Shown in pieces: positions 24,760-35,978 of a stretch of 64,000 nucleotides of DNA (its first letter is position 1; each line of letters starts with the position of its first letter). The stretch covers positions 37,205,479 to 37,269,478 of the forward strand of contig OX421502.1 of NCBI GenBank assembly GCA_949126835.1, read 5' to 3'. This stretch comes from Anisus vortex. Its lineage: Eukaryota > Mollusca > Gastropoda > Planorbidae. A program made the position numbers and the translations under genes. Under the pieces are notes generated by a model. The model worked only from the letters and a program-made list of their open reading frames with translations. It was not told where the DNA came from and ran no database searches.

Positions 24760-25155
24760 TTACAGCACTGGTCACTGGACACTGGTCACTGGACACTGGT
24801 CACTGAACACTGGGCACTGGGCACTGGGCACTGGGCACTGGTCATCCTCAAGGAAGACAAAGACGCTCAGAAAGAAGCTAGAGGAAGCAAAGCCTCGAAT
24901 GGTCTCACAGATCTCACTAGATAGACTAGCAGACAGTGGGCCATTTTACCAGTGGACCTACTAACCTGTGGACCGTCTAACCAGTGGACCTTCTAAACAC
25001 TGGGCTATATAACCAGATATCCATATAATCAGTGGGCCATGTACCTGTGGACCTTCTAACCAGTGGACCTTCTAACCAGTGTACCTTCCAACCAGTGCGC
25101 CATGTAACCAGTGCGCAATATAACCAGTGCGCCATGTAACCAGTGCGCCATGTAA
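24760..25155. repeat. CACTGG / CCAGTGGACC minisatellites
   Basis: (cactgg)-type units at 24762-24842, then after a 100-bp gap degenerate units of about 17-19 bp built on taaccagtggaccttc at 24950-25155. The two blocks share the ccagtg/cactgg core in opposite orientation. Confidence 0.8.
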
Positions 25156-25530
25156 CTTTATAAGTGATACGAATACGCACACAATTTTCCCGACGTCTAT
25201 GCCTGAAAGCTGTATCAGGAATAGGGTTCAAATGTCACAAAAATGTTCATTTTCTACTAAATACATGCCGTGATAAGTCCATCGCAATCATCTGACCTAG
25301 ATACTCAAGTCATTTAAGACCCGACCTGGTAAATTCAGCTTTCGTAGCCCAGTACTTGTTTCGCGAGCAGACAATTGAGAAAACCATGGACTAGGTCTTT
25401 GAAAGACAGTCAAAGGGCAGTAACCCCTTAAAATAATTCCACATTATCAGGGAGACAATTTTCAACACATTTTTTCTTTAAAGTCTCTTGTCTGAACACT
25501 ACGGTAATTACAATTACTGTGGACGGAGTC
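25156..25530. other. Unassigned spacer
   Basis: No recognised feature. Confidence 0.35.
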
Positions 25531-25543
25531 AGTTGATATAAAG

Positions 25544-26005
25544 TTGCTCACTCTTTGGATCATCAAACATAGTGCTATAAATGAACTATGGACATTAAAA
25601 GCTGAGCTGGAAAAGAAGATAAACGCCATGGAAATGATATGCTTCAGGACCCTGCTCGGTATCTGTTACAAAGACCATATCTCCAACGAACAGATACAAA
25701 AAAGAATACAACAGGAAATTGGAAAATATGAAGACCTGCTGGCAAAAGCCAAGAAAAGAAAACTGGAATGGTATGGCCACGTCACCAGAACCAACGGGCT
25801 TGCAAAGACCATCCTGCAGGGTACCACCTAAGGAGGCAGAAAGAGAGAAAGACAAAAGAAACGTTGGGAAGATAATATCAGGGAATGGACAGGCACAAAA
25901 CTGTGCGAGGCATTGAGATTGGCTGAGAGACGGAAGGAATTGAGGAGGTTGGTTTACATGTCATCTGTGGCGCCCCAACGGTCCAACAGACTATGGGATA
26001 TGTAG
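25544..26005 (+). pseudogene. RTE-like LINE ORF2 C-terminus with one in-frame stop (LINE-D)
   Basis: Begins near ELWTLKAELEKKINAMEM, followed by YKDHISNEQI and the KRKLEWYGHV block that is conserved at the end of RTE-like LINE polyproteins. A TAA at 25829-25831 interrupts it. The same frame then continues through RKRERQKKRWEDNIREWTG to APQRSNRLWDM and a TAG at 26003-26005. One nonsense mutation in an otherwise continuous frame suggests a fairly young insertion. Confidence 0.82.
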
Positions 26006-26429
26006 GATGTAGGTAGGATATACATATTTTTTTTAAAATATTAGTAAAAACTAAACTTCACCAAAAGAATAAATCATTTATTTGAAATATGTCATGAAAT
26101 ATTTCGGTTGTGATTATTTCTAGCTCTTTGGGTTCTTTTGTAAACTAAAAAATTGACAAAGTGACATTTCGAAGAAGATTTTTTATTGTTTAATATTTTA
26201 ATTAATTTTTATATAGTTTTTGTTTTTCTTTTACATATTTAGTTTTTCTAGAAAATCCAGTCCACGAAATTAATTAATTAAACAAATTCCAGAACTCCAA
26301 ATCAATCTTTAACATTTTAAAACAAAAAAAAACAAAAAAAAGAAAAAAAGATTAAACCTTTTCAAATTGTAAAGAATTTTGTTTTATTCAGATCTCTTTC
26401 ATAAATTTATAGCTTTTATTTGGTTTAGG

Positions 26430-26476
<47 letters not shown>

Positions 26477-26754
26477 TGATTTAATATCAATATAAAATTT
26501 GACTTTGTGTTTAAATCATCAAGAAGTGGGTTTCTTTGTTTCTCTATATATAATGTAGAGCTTAGAATCTCATTGCATTTGTCCAATCACTGAATACAGA
26601 CAGAATAAAATGTGTTAAGATAAGATGTTCTTATTTCGTGTCAATTCGAACATTTGCAATGATTGCACTAAAACATTTGTAGCAATTAAAATATTGCAAC
26701 ACATTCAAATAAACATGTACGATTTTCTTGCAGTTTAATCAGTTTTTAGTTGTT
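26006..26754. other. AT-rich spacer with (CA)n
   Basis: AT-rich with no gene signal. A perfect (ca)n run lies at about 26431-26475. Confidence 0.5.
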
Positions 26755-26850
26755 ATGTTTTAGGTTAACCCAGCACATGCCCAGATGCCTATCGAAAAGA
26801 AAGACGACTTTATCTTGCGTTTGTTCTTGCGCGAAGCATTCATGTTGTTT
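26755..26850 (-). mobile_element. LINE-A fragment, inverted partner
   Basis: Diverged complement of the LINE-A WNGLP segment (aacccagcacatgcccagat). It lies head to head with the better preserved copy that follows. Confidence 0.5.
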
Positions 26851-26859
26851 ATCTAAAGG

Positions 26860-27195
26860 ACAGAAGGGCCAAGAGTAAAGTAGTAATAATACATAACGCA
26901 TTAAACTCTAATTTAAAAATACAAACCAATAGCAACCTGTTGCAATGCTCAGATAAACATAAGGACAAACATATTTTCCTTATCCATTATGCGAGAACAA
27001 ATGCAAATAAGAACTCTTCTTCCCGAGTGGCATTTCGGCATGGAATGGGTTGCCTGAACAAATCAGGAAAACCAGTAACTCAACATCATTTAAACCATTC
27101 ATAAAAATGCAAGACTAGACTCGGACCACGGATGAGAGTAGGACGCAAAAATCTTCTTTATAGAAGGAGCGTCTGTAATATATAAGAAGAAGATA
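26860..27195 (+). mobile_element. LINE-A 3' fragment
   Basis: Coding-strand copy (ggcatggaatgggttgcctg) through the conserved tail to gtaatatataagaag. Confidence 0.82.
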
Positions 27196-27351
27196 TTCTA
27201 AACAAATAGTCATTTACTGCAATTGAATTGGTTAGTAAACAAAAGGACTTACTCACTATTCACTTCGGGATGTATACTTTAATAACCAACAGTACAGACA
27301 ACCTAATAGCCAGACATTAGAACACAGAAATAATATTAGCCGGCTAGGACA

Positions 27352-27745
27352 TATAAAAAAAAAGAATGAATCCGGGCCGTAATCCTAAGGACCTCATATA
27401 TGGAGAATTGGCAGTTGGCCTCCGAGACAAAGGGACATGTGAACAGCCAGCATAAATACAAACGACTGGGCGTAAAAAAGCAGATGATCGCTTCACCTGG
27501 CACGCTGCTGTCAGGGATCGGGGTAAAACTAGCGGAGGAGCGCAGGATGAAGGAGACTGTAGAAAAAAATATCTCGGCGAAAGAAAAACAGAAAACACAG
27601 AACACTAATGCAAAAACTGCAAGAGAGATACTGCCCTTCAAGGATAGTGTCTGCTTAGCCATACGAGGAAAGGCAACACCAACCGACGGTGATGTACCAT
27701 TTTCTCTTGAGACGGAAGGATGCCGAAGAAGACATTATAATTGAC
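27352..27745 (+). pseudogene. LINE C-terminal fragment (LINE-E), multiply broken
   Basis: Short in-frame stretches resemble the C-terminus of a common mollusc/cnidarian LINE protein: NPKDLIYGELAVGLRDKG, then FTWHAAVRD, then the Cys-Cys segment CKNCKRD, then SHTRKGNTNRR. They lie in different frames and are broken by stops. The end gaaggatgccgaagaaga is probably 3' UTR. The family assignment is by remembered motif pattern and is moderate. Confidence 0.6.
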
Positions 27746-28390
27746 TCAATCATGTTTGCTTTATGTATTATTTTAACAGAAGCATATTCGTTAAATTCTG
27801 ATGCACGCCCACATAACAATTAGCCCGAGGCCCACATTACACTAAGTCGTCACTTGCGAGTGATTTTATGTGGCTTTTTTTGGTTGGTGGGCTCCCCATT
27901 GGGTGAAATATTCTAAGGAAAATTGGGAACATATTTACCAATTTCCTCATTAGCCAAAAGGAAACACTTTAACACACACATACACAGACACACACAGACA
28001 CCTAGAGACAGCGAGACACACACATACAAAGACACGTGGTTCAGGATTAAACTCGTTAGTTTCATGGATGCTATTCAACGTCATAGCTGGCCTACGTGTA
28101 TTTCATTCAACCGAATTTCTTCTCCTCTCTCTCATGTGTTTACTCATTAGCACCAACTACAGTGCTAAGAGGGTAAACAATATCACCACGTGGCTGCTAT
28201 TTCTTTCTTTCTCTCTTTCTCTCTTTCTTTCTTTCTTTTTCTCACCTTCAAACAACTTTCTTTATATGACCGGAGACAAATGGGGAGGGGATTAAGCTGG
28301 ATTGGTCATTGGAGAATGTGGCATGGATTAGGATTAATTCCTGAACAAAGGGATGTGTGCATAAAACACCAGAAAAATTTCAATACATGA
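27746..28390. other. Unassigned spacer
   Basis: Contains a (CTTT)-rich tract at about 28200-28245 and a CA-rich stretch at 27975-28025. No gene recognised. Confidence 0.35.
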
Positions 28391-28394
28391 TATT

Positions 28395-28800
28395 ATAAAT
28401 TCGGTATCGGTATTGGCGCCGAAAGTAGGCAAATGGCCTCTTTCGACGTAATTCAGGTTTCGGTCGAGGACAAAAAAATTAGCTTTCGGTTTCGGTCAAA
28501 ACTGATATTAACTTTTGGTATCAACCGAATATCTATTTAAACTTTTTCTAAAAATTCAGACTGCAACGCTAGTGCTGCATCTATTACTCTGCTTATTGAT
28601 AATTTCATTTTGTTAAACTGTTGCGAATTCATCTGTGTGAAGTAGAAAAGTGAAGTTTATAATAAACGGATTATTTAATCACCCCGAAAAATGTCGAAAA
28701 ATGGAGCTTGGGATCACTGTGCAGTCTTTTTGAAATCTTTTGTTTGGCAATTTCGGTTATATTTCGGTTTCGACCGAAGGTGTAGTTAATCTTTCTAACG
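28395..28800. mobile_element. Degenerate copy of the TTTCGGTC-rich hAT MITE
   Basis: Shares gcgccgaaagtaggc, cctctttcg, gatattaactttyggt-like and tttcggttt-rich segments, in the same order, with the intact element at 52087-52667. Its ends are eroded and no target duplication is visible. Confidence 0.65.
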
Positions 28801-29170
28801 CCGGTCCTGTTTCAGCATTCATAGAGGTAACTTACTCTTGACCACTAATTAGTGATTATGTACATATTTACCTGACAATATGACAATTAGAGAAGAGCAT
28901 TTAAGACAAGGTGCTTATTAATTGATACCGAAGAATTACATTTAATATAGTTTTTAAGATTATCTTCTTTAATTGAACATAAATATAAGTAGTTCTAAAA
29001 CAGATTTATTTCTTTAATTATTTTAATAAATATTAGAAACTTATTTACTAGCATTATACTATGTAATTGTTGTACTTAATAATGTTTAAAAGATAAACTC
29101 CTTAAGTGGATAAACATTTAGTGCAGGAAATGTTTTTTTACAACTGTCAGTAAACGGATGAAGACGCACC

Positions 29171-29300
29171 TATTCCAGTAGCACTATTCACCTGTACATA
29201 TATATTCCAGTAGCAGTATTCACCTGTACATATATATTCCAGTAGCACTATTCACCTGTACATATATATTCCAGTAGCAGTATTCACCTGTACATATATA
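29171..29300. repeat. 32-bp minisatellite, 4 units
   Basis: Four units of tccagtagca[c/g]tattcacc plus tgtacatatata-type sequence, immediately before a LINE-B tail. Confidence 0.85.
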
Positions 29301-29410
29301 CATTTTCGTCTGTTCTTCGTTGTTTGTACTCTGTAACTGTCATCAGCCCATAGAACTGTCCTCAACGGGATATGCGCTATACTAGCATTTTTATTATTAT
29401 TATTATTAAC
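29290..29410 (+). mobile_element. LINE-B 3' tail
   Basis: cccatagaactgtcctcaac and a gctatactagcatt end followed by (ATT)n, matching the tail at 4166-4300. Confidence 0.65.
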
Positions 29411-29517
29411 TGTTTAACGTAAAGTAATTAAATCTTGAAATGAATACCATAATGTTGGATTTGTATAGAAAATAATAATAATTAGTCAGTAAAATTAGTT
29501 TCATTACAAAACATAAC

Positions 29518-29718
29518 TTGTTCTATATGGAACTGCTTGCCCGAGACACTGAGAAGTTCTGAGACCAAAGAGTCTTTTATAAAGTTTTATAAAACCTTTC
29601 TCTTTAGCTAGTGGTTGTGTGCCTTGCATACCAATACATCTTCAACTGCAATTTATACCAAGAGCGCACTGAGCATTCTAAATGTAGTAGCATGGATACT
29701 AGCGCTATAAATAAAACG

Positions 29719-29760
<42 letters not shown>
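29518..29760 (+). mobile_element. LINE-F 3' end nested in hAT-A
   Basis: The frame SIWNCLPETLRSS to KTFLFS ends at TAG, then come agagcgcactgagc and a long (ATT)n tail (29719-29760). Flanking hAT-A sequence is contiguous once it is removed. Confidence 0.78.
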
Positions 29761-29763
<3 letters not shown>

Positions 29764-30520
29764 GCATCAAATTTGGAAACTTTATTTTAATTAAAGGGAG
29801 ATAATTAACCCGTTTTCTTTGATCTAATATTTCTACTGGTGTTCTATTTGTAATTAATTTTTTAAGGACACATTAATATATGTTTCTTATTTTTCTTTTA
29901 CAAAAAAACAGATGGCTTACAATAAATACAGTAAAAATGCTCCAATTGTAAAAAAAAAAAAAGTTTAAAATTATATAAATATTATATAACAAAATAATGT
30001 TTCTAGTAACATTTTTAAACATTACATTAACCACCCAATTTATATTGTTACTACCTATCTATTCCTCTTAACGATAACGCGTAACATTGACTAAATAAAA
30101 GAATAATTATTAAATAAAGGAGATCTCAGATTAGCTGAGAACAAAATAAGATAATTAAATAGCAGATGTTAGATACAAATTATTATCTTGTCAATTAAAT
30201 GATATATTTTAGACAATAATTAACCATTTAATGTGACCGTAAAATAAAATTCGGTATAAATGCAAATAATAAGGATGATAATCACAAATAGCCTACGTTA
30301 AGTTTTCATTAAATATAAAAATAAAACGCTTTAACCAATTTTCTCTATAAATCTCCTTTGCTGTTTTGCCTGTGGTCTTGCTAAGGCACTAAAAAAATTA
30401 TCTTGTAAAAAAATTTTAAAGGAATATAATATAGCAGGTTGACCTTCAAGCCGTGGGCTCGCTGAATGACTTAAAAATTCTAGAGTTTGGGCACACTGTT
30501 AGCAAAAGGTTGTCGGCTAC

Positions 30521-30523
<3 letters not shown>

Positions 30524-30562
<39 letters not shown>
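30524..30562. repeat. Poly(A) tract
   Basis: About 38 A residues between the hAT-A right end and a LINE-D 3' tail. Confidence 0.9.
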
Positions 30563-30564
<2 letters not shown>

Positions 30565-30569
30565 AAAGC

Positions 30570-31145
30570 ACTGAAAAGACTAGACACTTAGTCTAGTCTA
30601 TAGATTTACAACGGAAAAAAACAACTCTTGTAATGTTGAAATGAAACGTAATAATGAAATGTAATAGAATGGTGCAATAAAAACTATTTTTATCCAGATG
30701 TTTTTTTTTATAATTCATCATCATCATCATCAATCCCTTGACCGTTGTGCTCGTTGGGGGGGGGGGGCGAATGGACATCTCAGCAGTTTAAAGCCTACAC
30801 AGAGGTCGCTTACACTTGACCACTCAGAAGTGACTAAATGTGTATGCGACATTGAACAATTAGCGTAGAACATTCACAGACAAGGCGCACAATAAGTGAT
30901 ACATAGGGAGCGATTGGACACCTCAGCAGTCATATTTCTCCACTTTTGCCTTTCTTGAGCGGTTGTCAATAGTTGAGTCAACTGCAGCCCTGTCCCAATA
31001 TTTTATGTTGTCGATCCAGCATTTCCGCTGACGACCTCTCGACGTCCACCTTCTACAGTGTCTTTGAGGATTGTTTTGGGCCATTGATTGTGCCGCAACA
31101 CATGACCGAACCATTTCAGTTTGCGCCGTTTCATTGTTGTCATAA
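30570..31145 (-). pseudogene. LINE-D-type (RTE-like) 3' end with broken C-terminal frame
   Basis: On the minus strand, KRRKLKWFGHVLRHN and WPKTILKDTVEGGRR are followed, after frameshifts, by RQRKCWIDNIKYWDR and ERQKWRNMTAEVS. This is the same RTE-like C-terminal signature as at 25544-26005. The 3' UTR contains cacttctgagtggtcaagtg (complement shown) and ends in (GAT)n near 30718-30732. Related 3' ends occur at 28820-28935, 32450-32560 and 40240-40415. Confidence 0.72.
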
Positions 31146-31690
31146 TGGTTAATTGATATTTTATATCAATGTAAGCCAATCGTACATCAGTGAATATTGA
31201 GTGTTTCCTTCAACGTTACTTTCAGTGACCCGATGAGGACCGCAAATCGCCATTTTTTTCGGCGTGTGTTTGACATCTAGGCCGGGCGACTTACAGGTGC
31301 AAATTATAGGTTGTTTTTTGTTGTTGTTTTAAATCTAAATAACAAAACACAACACAAACAGCTATATTTGTTTTACCTTTTATGAGTTTACAATATAAAT
31401 TTCCCGGCGTCGCCCTGGAGGGGGGCGGGGAATCAAACTACAATGAACAGAAAACTATAAGCTCTTAGATCTAATTAATTTAAAAAATATTATTTTTTAC
31501 TGAAGACATTTAGGAAAGTAACATAAAATAAATATTGTAATCGGGTAAAAAATGGGCAAACCTTTTTATTTAACAAAAAAGCTAAATTGCCCGGTGTTGC
31601 CCGTGGATTTACAACCTTTATTTTGAAAGTAATATTAATTGAAATAAAAAAAAGATTACAAAAAAAGGTAGAGACTAACTGGAGAATCGA
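31146..31690. other. Unassigned spacer with cccggcgt motifs
   Basis: No gene. The short motif ttgcccggtgttgcccg (about 31586) and tttcccggcgtcgccc (about 31401) resembles ttgcccggcgttgcgcggg at 56876. Confidence 0.4.
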
Positions 31691-31958
31691 ACCCGGGTCA
31701 AGCGGCAGCGGCAGCGGCAGCGCGTTCGACTAGCGATCCGAAGATCCTGGGTTCGAATCCTGGTGGAGGCTAGGATTTTTTTTCCCAGGATTTGAGGGTG
31801 CCCCTGTGTCTACCCAGCTTCTATGGGTACCTGACATTAGTTGGGGTAAAGTCAAGGCGGCTTGGCATTGTGCTGGCCACACATCCCCTAGTGCGCCGTG
31901 GCCACAGAAACCGGTGAACGCTGCTTCAGTTTGGTCCGAAGGGTAATTTACTTTACTT
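31691..31958 (+). mobile_element. SINE-A copy with repeated head segment
   Basis: The B box ggttcgaatcc is perfect. The A-box side is disturbed by a cggcag unit repeated about three to four times (31700-31722). Body and tail are intact to taatttactttactt. Confidence 0.82.
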
Positions 31959-31959
31959 A

Positions 31960-32180
31960 ATAAAGCACAAGGCATTAAATTCTAATTTAGAAATTCAACA
32001 CAAAAACATTTTTTACAATGCTCAGACAAACATGAGGACAAAACCACTTTTTTTTATTCCTTATGCTAGAACAAATGCATATAAGTACTCTTTCTTCCCG
32101 AGTGGCATCCGGGAATGGAATGGGTTGCCTGAAAAAACAGGAAAACCTGTAACTTTGCATCATTTAAAACACGAATAGAA
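31960..32180 (+). mobile_element. LINE-A 3' fragment
   Basis: Best-preserved C-terminal motif: YKYSFFPSGIREWNGLP in frame, then CTG-AAA-AAA and the loss of the tail. Confidence 0.8.
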
Positions 32181-32185
32181 ATGCG

Positions 32186-32256
32186 TTATAAATAAATGTG
32201 TAAATAATGTGTAAATAATGTGTAAATAATGTGTAAATAATGTGTAAATAATGTGC
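32186..32256. repeat. 11-bp minisatellite
   Basis: About six units of gtaaataatgt. Confidence 0.9.
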
Positions 32257-32449
32257 TCCTGTTTAAGTCGATTTAATTATTTTTTAAACATTTAGAAATT
32301 ACAACAGTTACATAATATAATGCTAGTATGTAAGCATTTTAAACTTAATTTAAAAAAATGAAAAAAATAATTTGTTCAATAATTAGTTATATTTATGCTT
32401 AATTAAAGAATTTGAGCATAAAAACGTGTTTGTTGTTATGAGTAGGGTT

Positions 32450-32565
32450 GTGTATCACATATTGTATGCATTGTCCTTGAATGCTCTTCGCTAATTGTTC
32501 AATGTCAGGTACATATTTAGTCACTTCTGAGTGGTCAAGTGTAAGCAACCTCTGGGTATGCTTAA
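32450..32565 (+). mobile_element. LINE-D 3' UTR fragment
   Basis: Contains ctaattgttcaatgtcaggt and cacttctgagtggtcaagtg, shared with the 3' UTR at 30790-30900. Confidence 0.6.
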
Positions 32566-32959
32566 AACAGCTTTCATATAAAATCTGATCCCACTTGTAA
32601 GTTGAGCCAAAAGATAAAAGTAGAGCGAATGTCTAACAATTTTGAGAAAAGCAGACGACTTTCTTAAGCAGCTTACTTCCAGATTTTCCCGCCTATTGGC
32701 ACAATTTGATGGTTATTATTAGTATATTTTCAATTCAATTCGTTTTCTGTTTACAACCGTCAATATTTATCCACTTCAAAATACACAGATCTTATAAAAT
32801 ATTAGCAAGATCAAGTCATGTTTGATGAAGTAGGAAAACAGGTTTCCATGAATGTAAAAGTCTTGACTTTGATTTTTAAAAATCTGCTTTGAGAGCTTCA
32901 ATGTACTTCTGAAACAGCTCACCTATCCTTTATGTATATTTATGTGAATATTTTAATAT

Positions 32960-33715
32960 TATGTTTCATTTTTCTCTGTGGAGTAGAGTGAAACTTGACA
33001 AAAACATGTAGAGGAGACCAGAGCTAATACATATATAGGGCGAGGATTAGGGGGGAGGGGGGTGCGGGCGGCACTAATAGTATAAAAATGTAAATGATTT
33101 ATAATGATGAACCCTTGCATCGAAAGAGTCAGTCCTTTGTATTCGAGTTTGGTAGTTTTATCTCTGGACTCAATCTTTTCCGCTTCCGAGTCACAGAAAT
33201 TAAAATAAGTTTGGGGAGATAAATCTTCACCATGTTTAGTTTTATCTTAATATATCATTTGTCTCCCTTTGAATATGACACAAAAAAATAGTCTCTGTTT
33301 TTTTTTTTTTTGCCTATCAATATAATAATAATAAAATAGCTTTTGAAAACAAAACGAGACCAAAATAATACGTTACAAATTCAATTATAAATTCAATTAA
33401 AATTCAGTTCATAAATGAGCTTTTCTGGAGGCCGCGTAATTAACACGCAATTAACGCGTAATTAGCACGTATGCAGCACTGACTAGGCGACAAAACGCCG
33501 AATTCAAATCGCAAACCTGTTGTTCACCCTTCCCTTTTGATATTTCATCATCTTTTATTTACAAATTTTTTTTTAATATTTTTTTTTTAAATATCGAGAA
33601 AATTTCTAAAAATTATTGGAATTAAAAGATCAAAATATGGCCTTGTTCAATTTTGATTTGTTTATTATTCCTTTACTTGAAGCCCCCAACCCCCCCCCCC
33701 CCCCCCCCCCCCACC
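32960..33715. repeat. Dispersed repeat of about 0.7 kb, copy 1
   Basis: Matches 42540-43625 over its length: gtagagtagag, the gggcgggga..gggg segment, aaagagtcagtc, catttgtctccctttgaata, ctggaggc-gcgtaattaaca, and the right end near tttacttgaagccccc. No terminal repeats or coding were found. It ends in a 20-C run. Confidence 0.7.
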
Positions 33716-33747
33716 TGCTATATGTCTCTTGGTACATGTCTAATATA

Positions 33748-34045
33748 GAAATACAACCTAATAACAACCTTATGCCAGAACAAATGCATATAAGTACTCT
33801 TTCTTACGAGTGGCATTCGGAGCATGGAATGGGTTGCCTGAACAAACCAGGAAAACCAGTAACTAAACATCATTTAACCCTTACAGTCCCGGGCGCGTAT
33901 ATAGCGAAACTGAAGGCAGCATAGATAGAAGTAGGTCGGTACGGAAAGGGTTAAAACATTAATAAAAATACTAGACTCGGACCACGGATGAGCGTAGGAC
34001 GCAATAATCTTCTTTATGGAAAGAGAGTCTGTAATATACAAGATA
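33748..34045 (+). mobile_element. LINE-A 3' fragment interrupted by a MITE
   Basis: Coding-strand copy with the WNGLP segment and the tail. A 73-bp MITE is inserted at TTAA (33874), and the LINE sequence resumes exactly at ttaaaacattaataaaaat. Confidence 0.85.
33874..33954. mobile_element. 73-bp piggyBac-like MITE, copy 2
   Basis: The 73-bp body (33878-33950), inverse to the copy at 3081-3153, is flanked by TTAA on both sides. Because it splits a LINE-A tail whose uninterrupted sequence is known from other copies, the TTAA duplication is directly demonstrated. Confidence 0.88.
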
Positions 34046-34063
34046 AGCTAAAATGTCTTCAGT

Positions 34064-34107
34064 AAAGTAAAGTATCCTTCAGACCAAATTGATCATAGGG
34101 CCGGTGA
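34064..34107 (-). mobile_element. SINE-A tail half, split by hAT-Z
   Basis: gtaaagtaaagtatccttca to gccggtga. The remaining SINE continues at 39045 on the far side of the hAT-Z element. Confidence 0.75.
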
Positions 34108-34649
34108 CAGGCCCCACGAGAGAGGGGTACAGCCGGTACGCCGTACCGGGGCCCATGAGAGTTTAGGGGGCCCATGAAGCCCATGAATATTAAAATTTAA
34201 AATTAAATTGGCAATTACGCAAGTATTTTTAAATTGTTGCTATTAAGCTAAGGTGTGATGCCCAAAAGCCTCCAACAATCTCACGTGGCGCTGGGGGCCC
34301 TTAATTTTGATATTCTTTGAATGTGTAACTTGAACATTTTGTTAAATATGCAATTAAGCCTCTAGTTGTAATATAGGGCCAAATTATTTTCGATAGCATT
34401 TAGGATCTCTTTTTTATTATTTTTCTCCAGAGACATTTACAAATATAGACCTATGAGCCTGACAGGTTTACATTTTTCTCTGTTAGCTTAGTAGTGTAGG
34501 ACTACATTCTCTATGTCGCTGCATACTTGTACGGCAGTCAAAGCTAGTTAGTCGATCCATTTACAGTTTAATGTGATCTCCTGTGCGGTAGCCAAGAAGG
34601 GAGGTTGAAGGTGTCATAATTTTAGACAAATGTAAATACACATTATTTA

Positions 34650-35709
34650 GTTGCAGCCTCAAAAGGTGAAAAATACTGGCAAAGTTCATGGCATTTCATA
34701 CCAGATGGTCAGATCGAACTGAAAGTGTAAGCCATTTGTAGCTCATCTACCAGGGGTTAAGTTAGCTTTGGAAGACCTGGCTGAATCTTACTCCGAAAAC
34801 CAGAAACGAAATCCATGAAATCTATATGTTATGTCGGTTCTTTCACTTACATCATAATGCTAGTCGTGTGGCACAGTATACTTGTCCATATTGACTTCTG
34901 CAACAAAGTCATTCAAGCTTGTGATGCGACTATAGATATGGAAGTTGTCAACATAGAAAGCTTATAATATAGACAAGTAGGGGTTCTGCGAAACAGTTGG
35001 AAAGCAATGTGGAATGAAGCTAAGCTTGTTGCAGCCAACCTGCAGATAGATGTACAATTGTTTAGGAACAATAATACAACTGCCAGAAAAAGAACAAGAT
35101 TTCATGATGAGGATACACCGGATGAAAATGTGAATGAGATGAATGAAATAGAAGAATGCCCTGAGAAAGCCCACTTTCGAAAACACATTTTTTATGTTGT
35201 ATTGGATAGTGTTATTGGGGGGGAGGGGTTTACAGTTCGGTTCAATTCAGTCAAAGATATTTCTGACACATTCAGCTTTCGTTGGAACTACCAAAAAGAT
35301 GCCAGAAGAAGACTTGAAGTATAAAGCTGCTAAGTTAGCAGAAACGTATTATAATGACATAAGTTGTGAAGACTTTCTTTGGGAAATAATTCACCTAACA
35401 ATGGTTTACAGTGCAAATTTTGGTAAAGAATATTTGGGTGCATTGGAACTATTAATTGCTTTAGCAAATTCCAAATTAGAAAATATTTTTCCTAACATAA
35501 GTATCAGTTCGACGATGTCCCTTACTGCAGAGAGGAGCTTCAGTAAACTTCAGCTCATCAAAAATTACCTTAGGTCTACCATGGGTCAGAATCGCCTGAA
35601 CAACTTGGCTAGGCCCAGTATTGAGTCTGGCATTGCAAGACAGTTAAACTTTGACACTGTAATTCGTAGTTTTATCAAGAAAAAGGCACGCAAGGCTGCC
35701 CTGTTTTAA
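34650..35709 (+). pseudogene. hAT transposase, ZMYM1-like, decayed
   Basis: The C-terminal dimerisation domain is clear: STMSLTAERSFSKLQLIKNY, then LRSTMGQNRLNNLARPSIES, and a stop at 35707. This is the signature of ZMYM1-like/DUF4371 hAT proteins. The middle part is in another frame at 35007-35324 (LQIDVQLFRNN, KHIFYVVLDSVI), so a frameshift lies near 35290-35320. Further upstream (34700-35000) only stop-broken traces are visible (HLPGVKLALEDLAE). The N-terminal zinc finger and most catalytic residues cannot be recognised. It is not functional. Confidence 0.85.
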
Positions 35710-35978
35710 TAAAACTAGTCTTTTTCTTCTCTGTTTTTTTTTATCATTCATGGAGGCCTATTGATGTATTTTCTGTTGACTAAGCTTATTTCTTTTCACG
35801 AAACAGTAAGAATTCAAAAGATGAATGATTTGGGTATATTTGTAAATAATTAATGATTCGACAGACATGCATAAAATGCGATTAAGATGTATATTTATGT
35901 ACTTTTTTGTTATAATACCGTATTGAAAAGTTGTGAAGTTGTTAATCGTTCATACTTTATATAAATACAAGTTAAAAC

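Larger units (their letters stand above)
28870..30515. mobile_element. hAT-A element, partial, with nested LINE tails
   Basis: The interior matches 14220-15410 (e.g. ataccataatgttggatttg) and the right end reads gttagcaaaaggttg. The left edge is unclear. Homology is interrupted at 29518-29760 by a LINE-F tail. Confidence 0.6.

Noticed and set aside
27400..27744. 114-residue plus-strand frame as a host gene
   Set aside because: The LINE-like motifs lie in the other frames of the same stretch, so this frame is an out-of-frame shadow of a broken LINE end.
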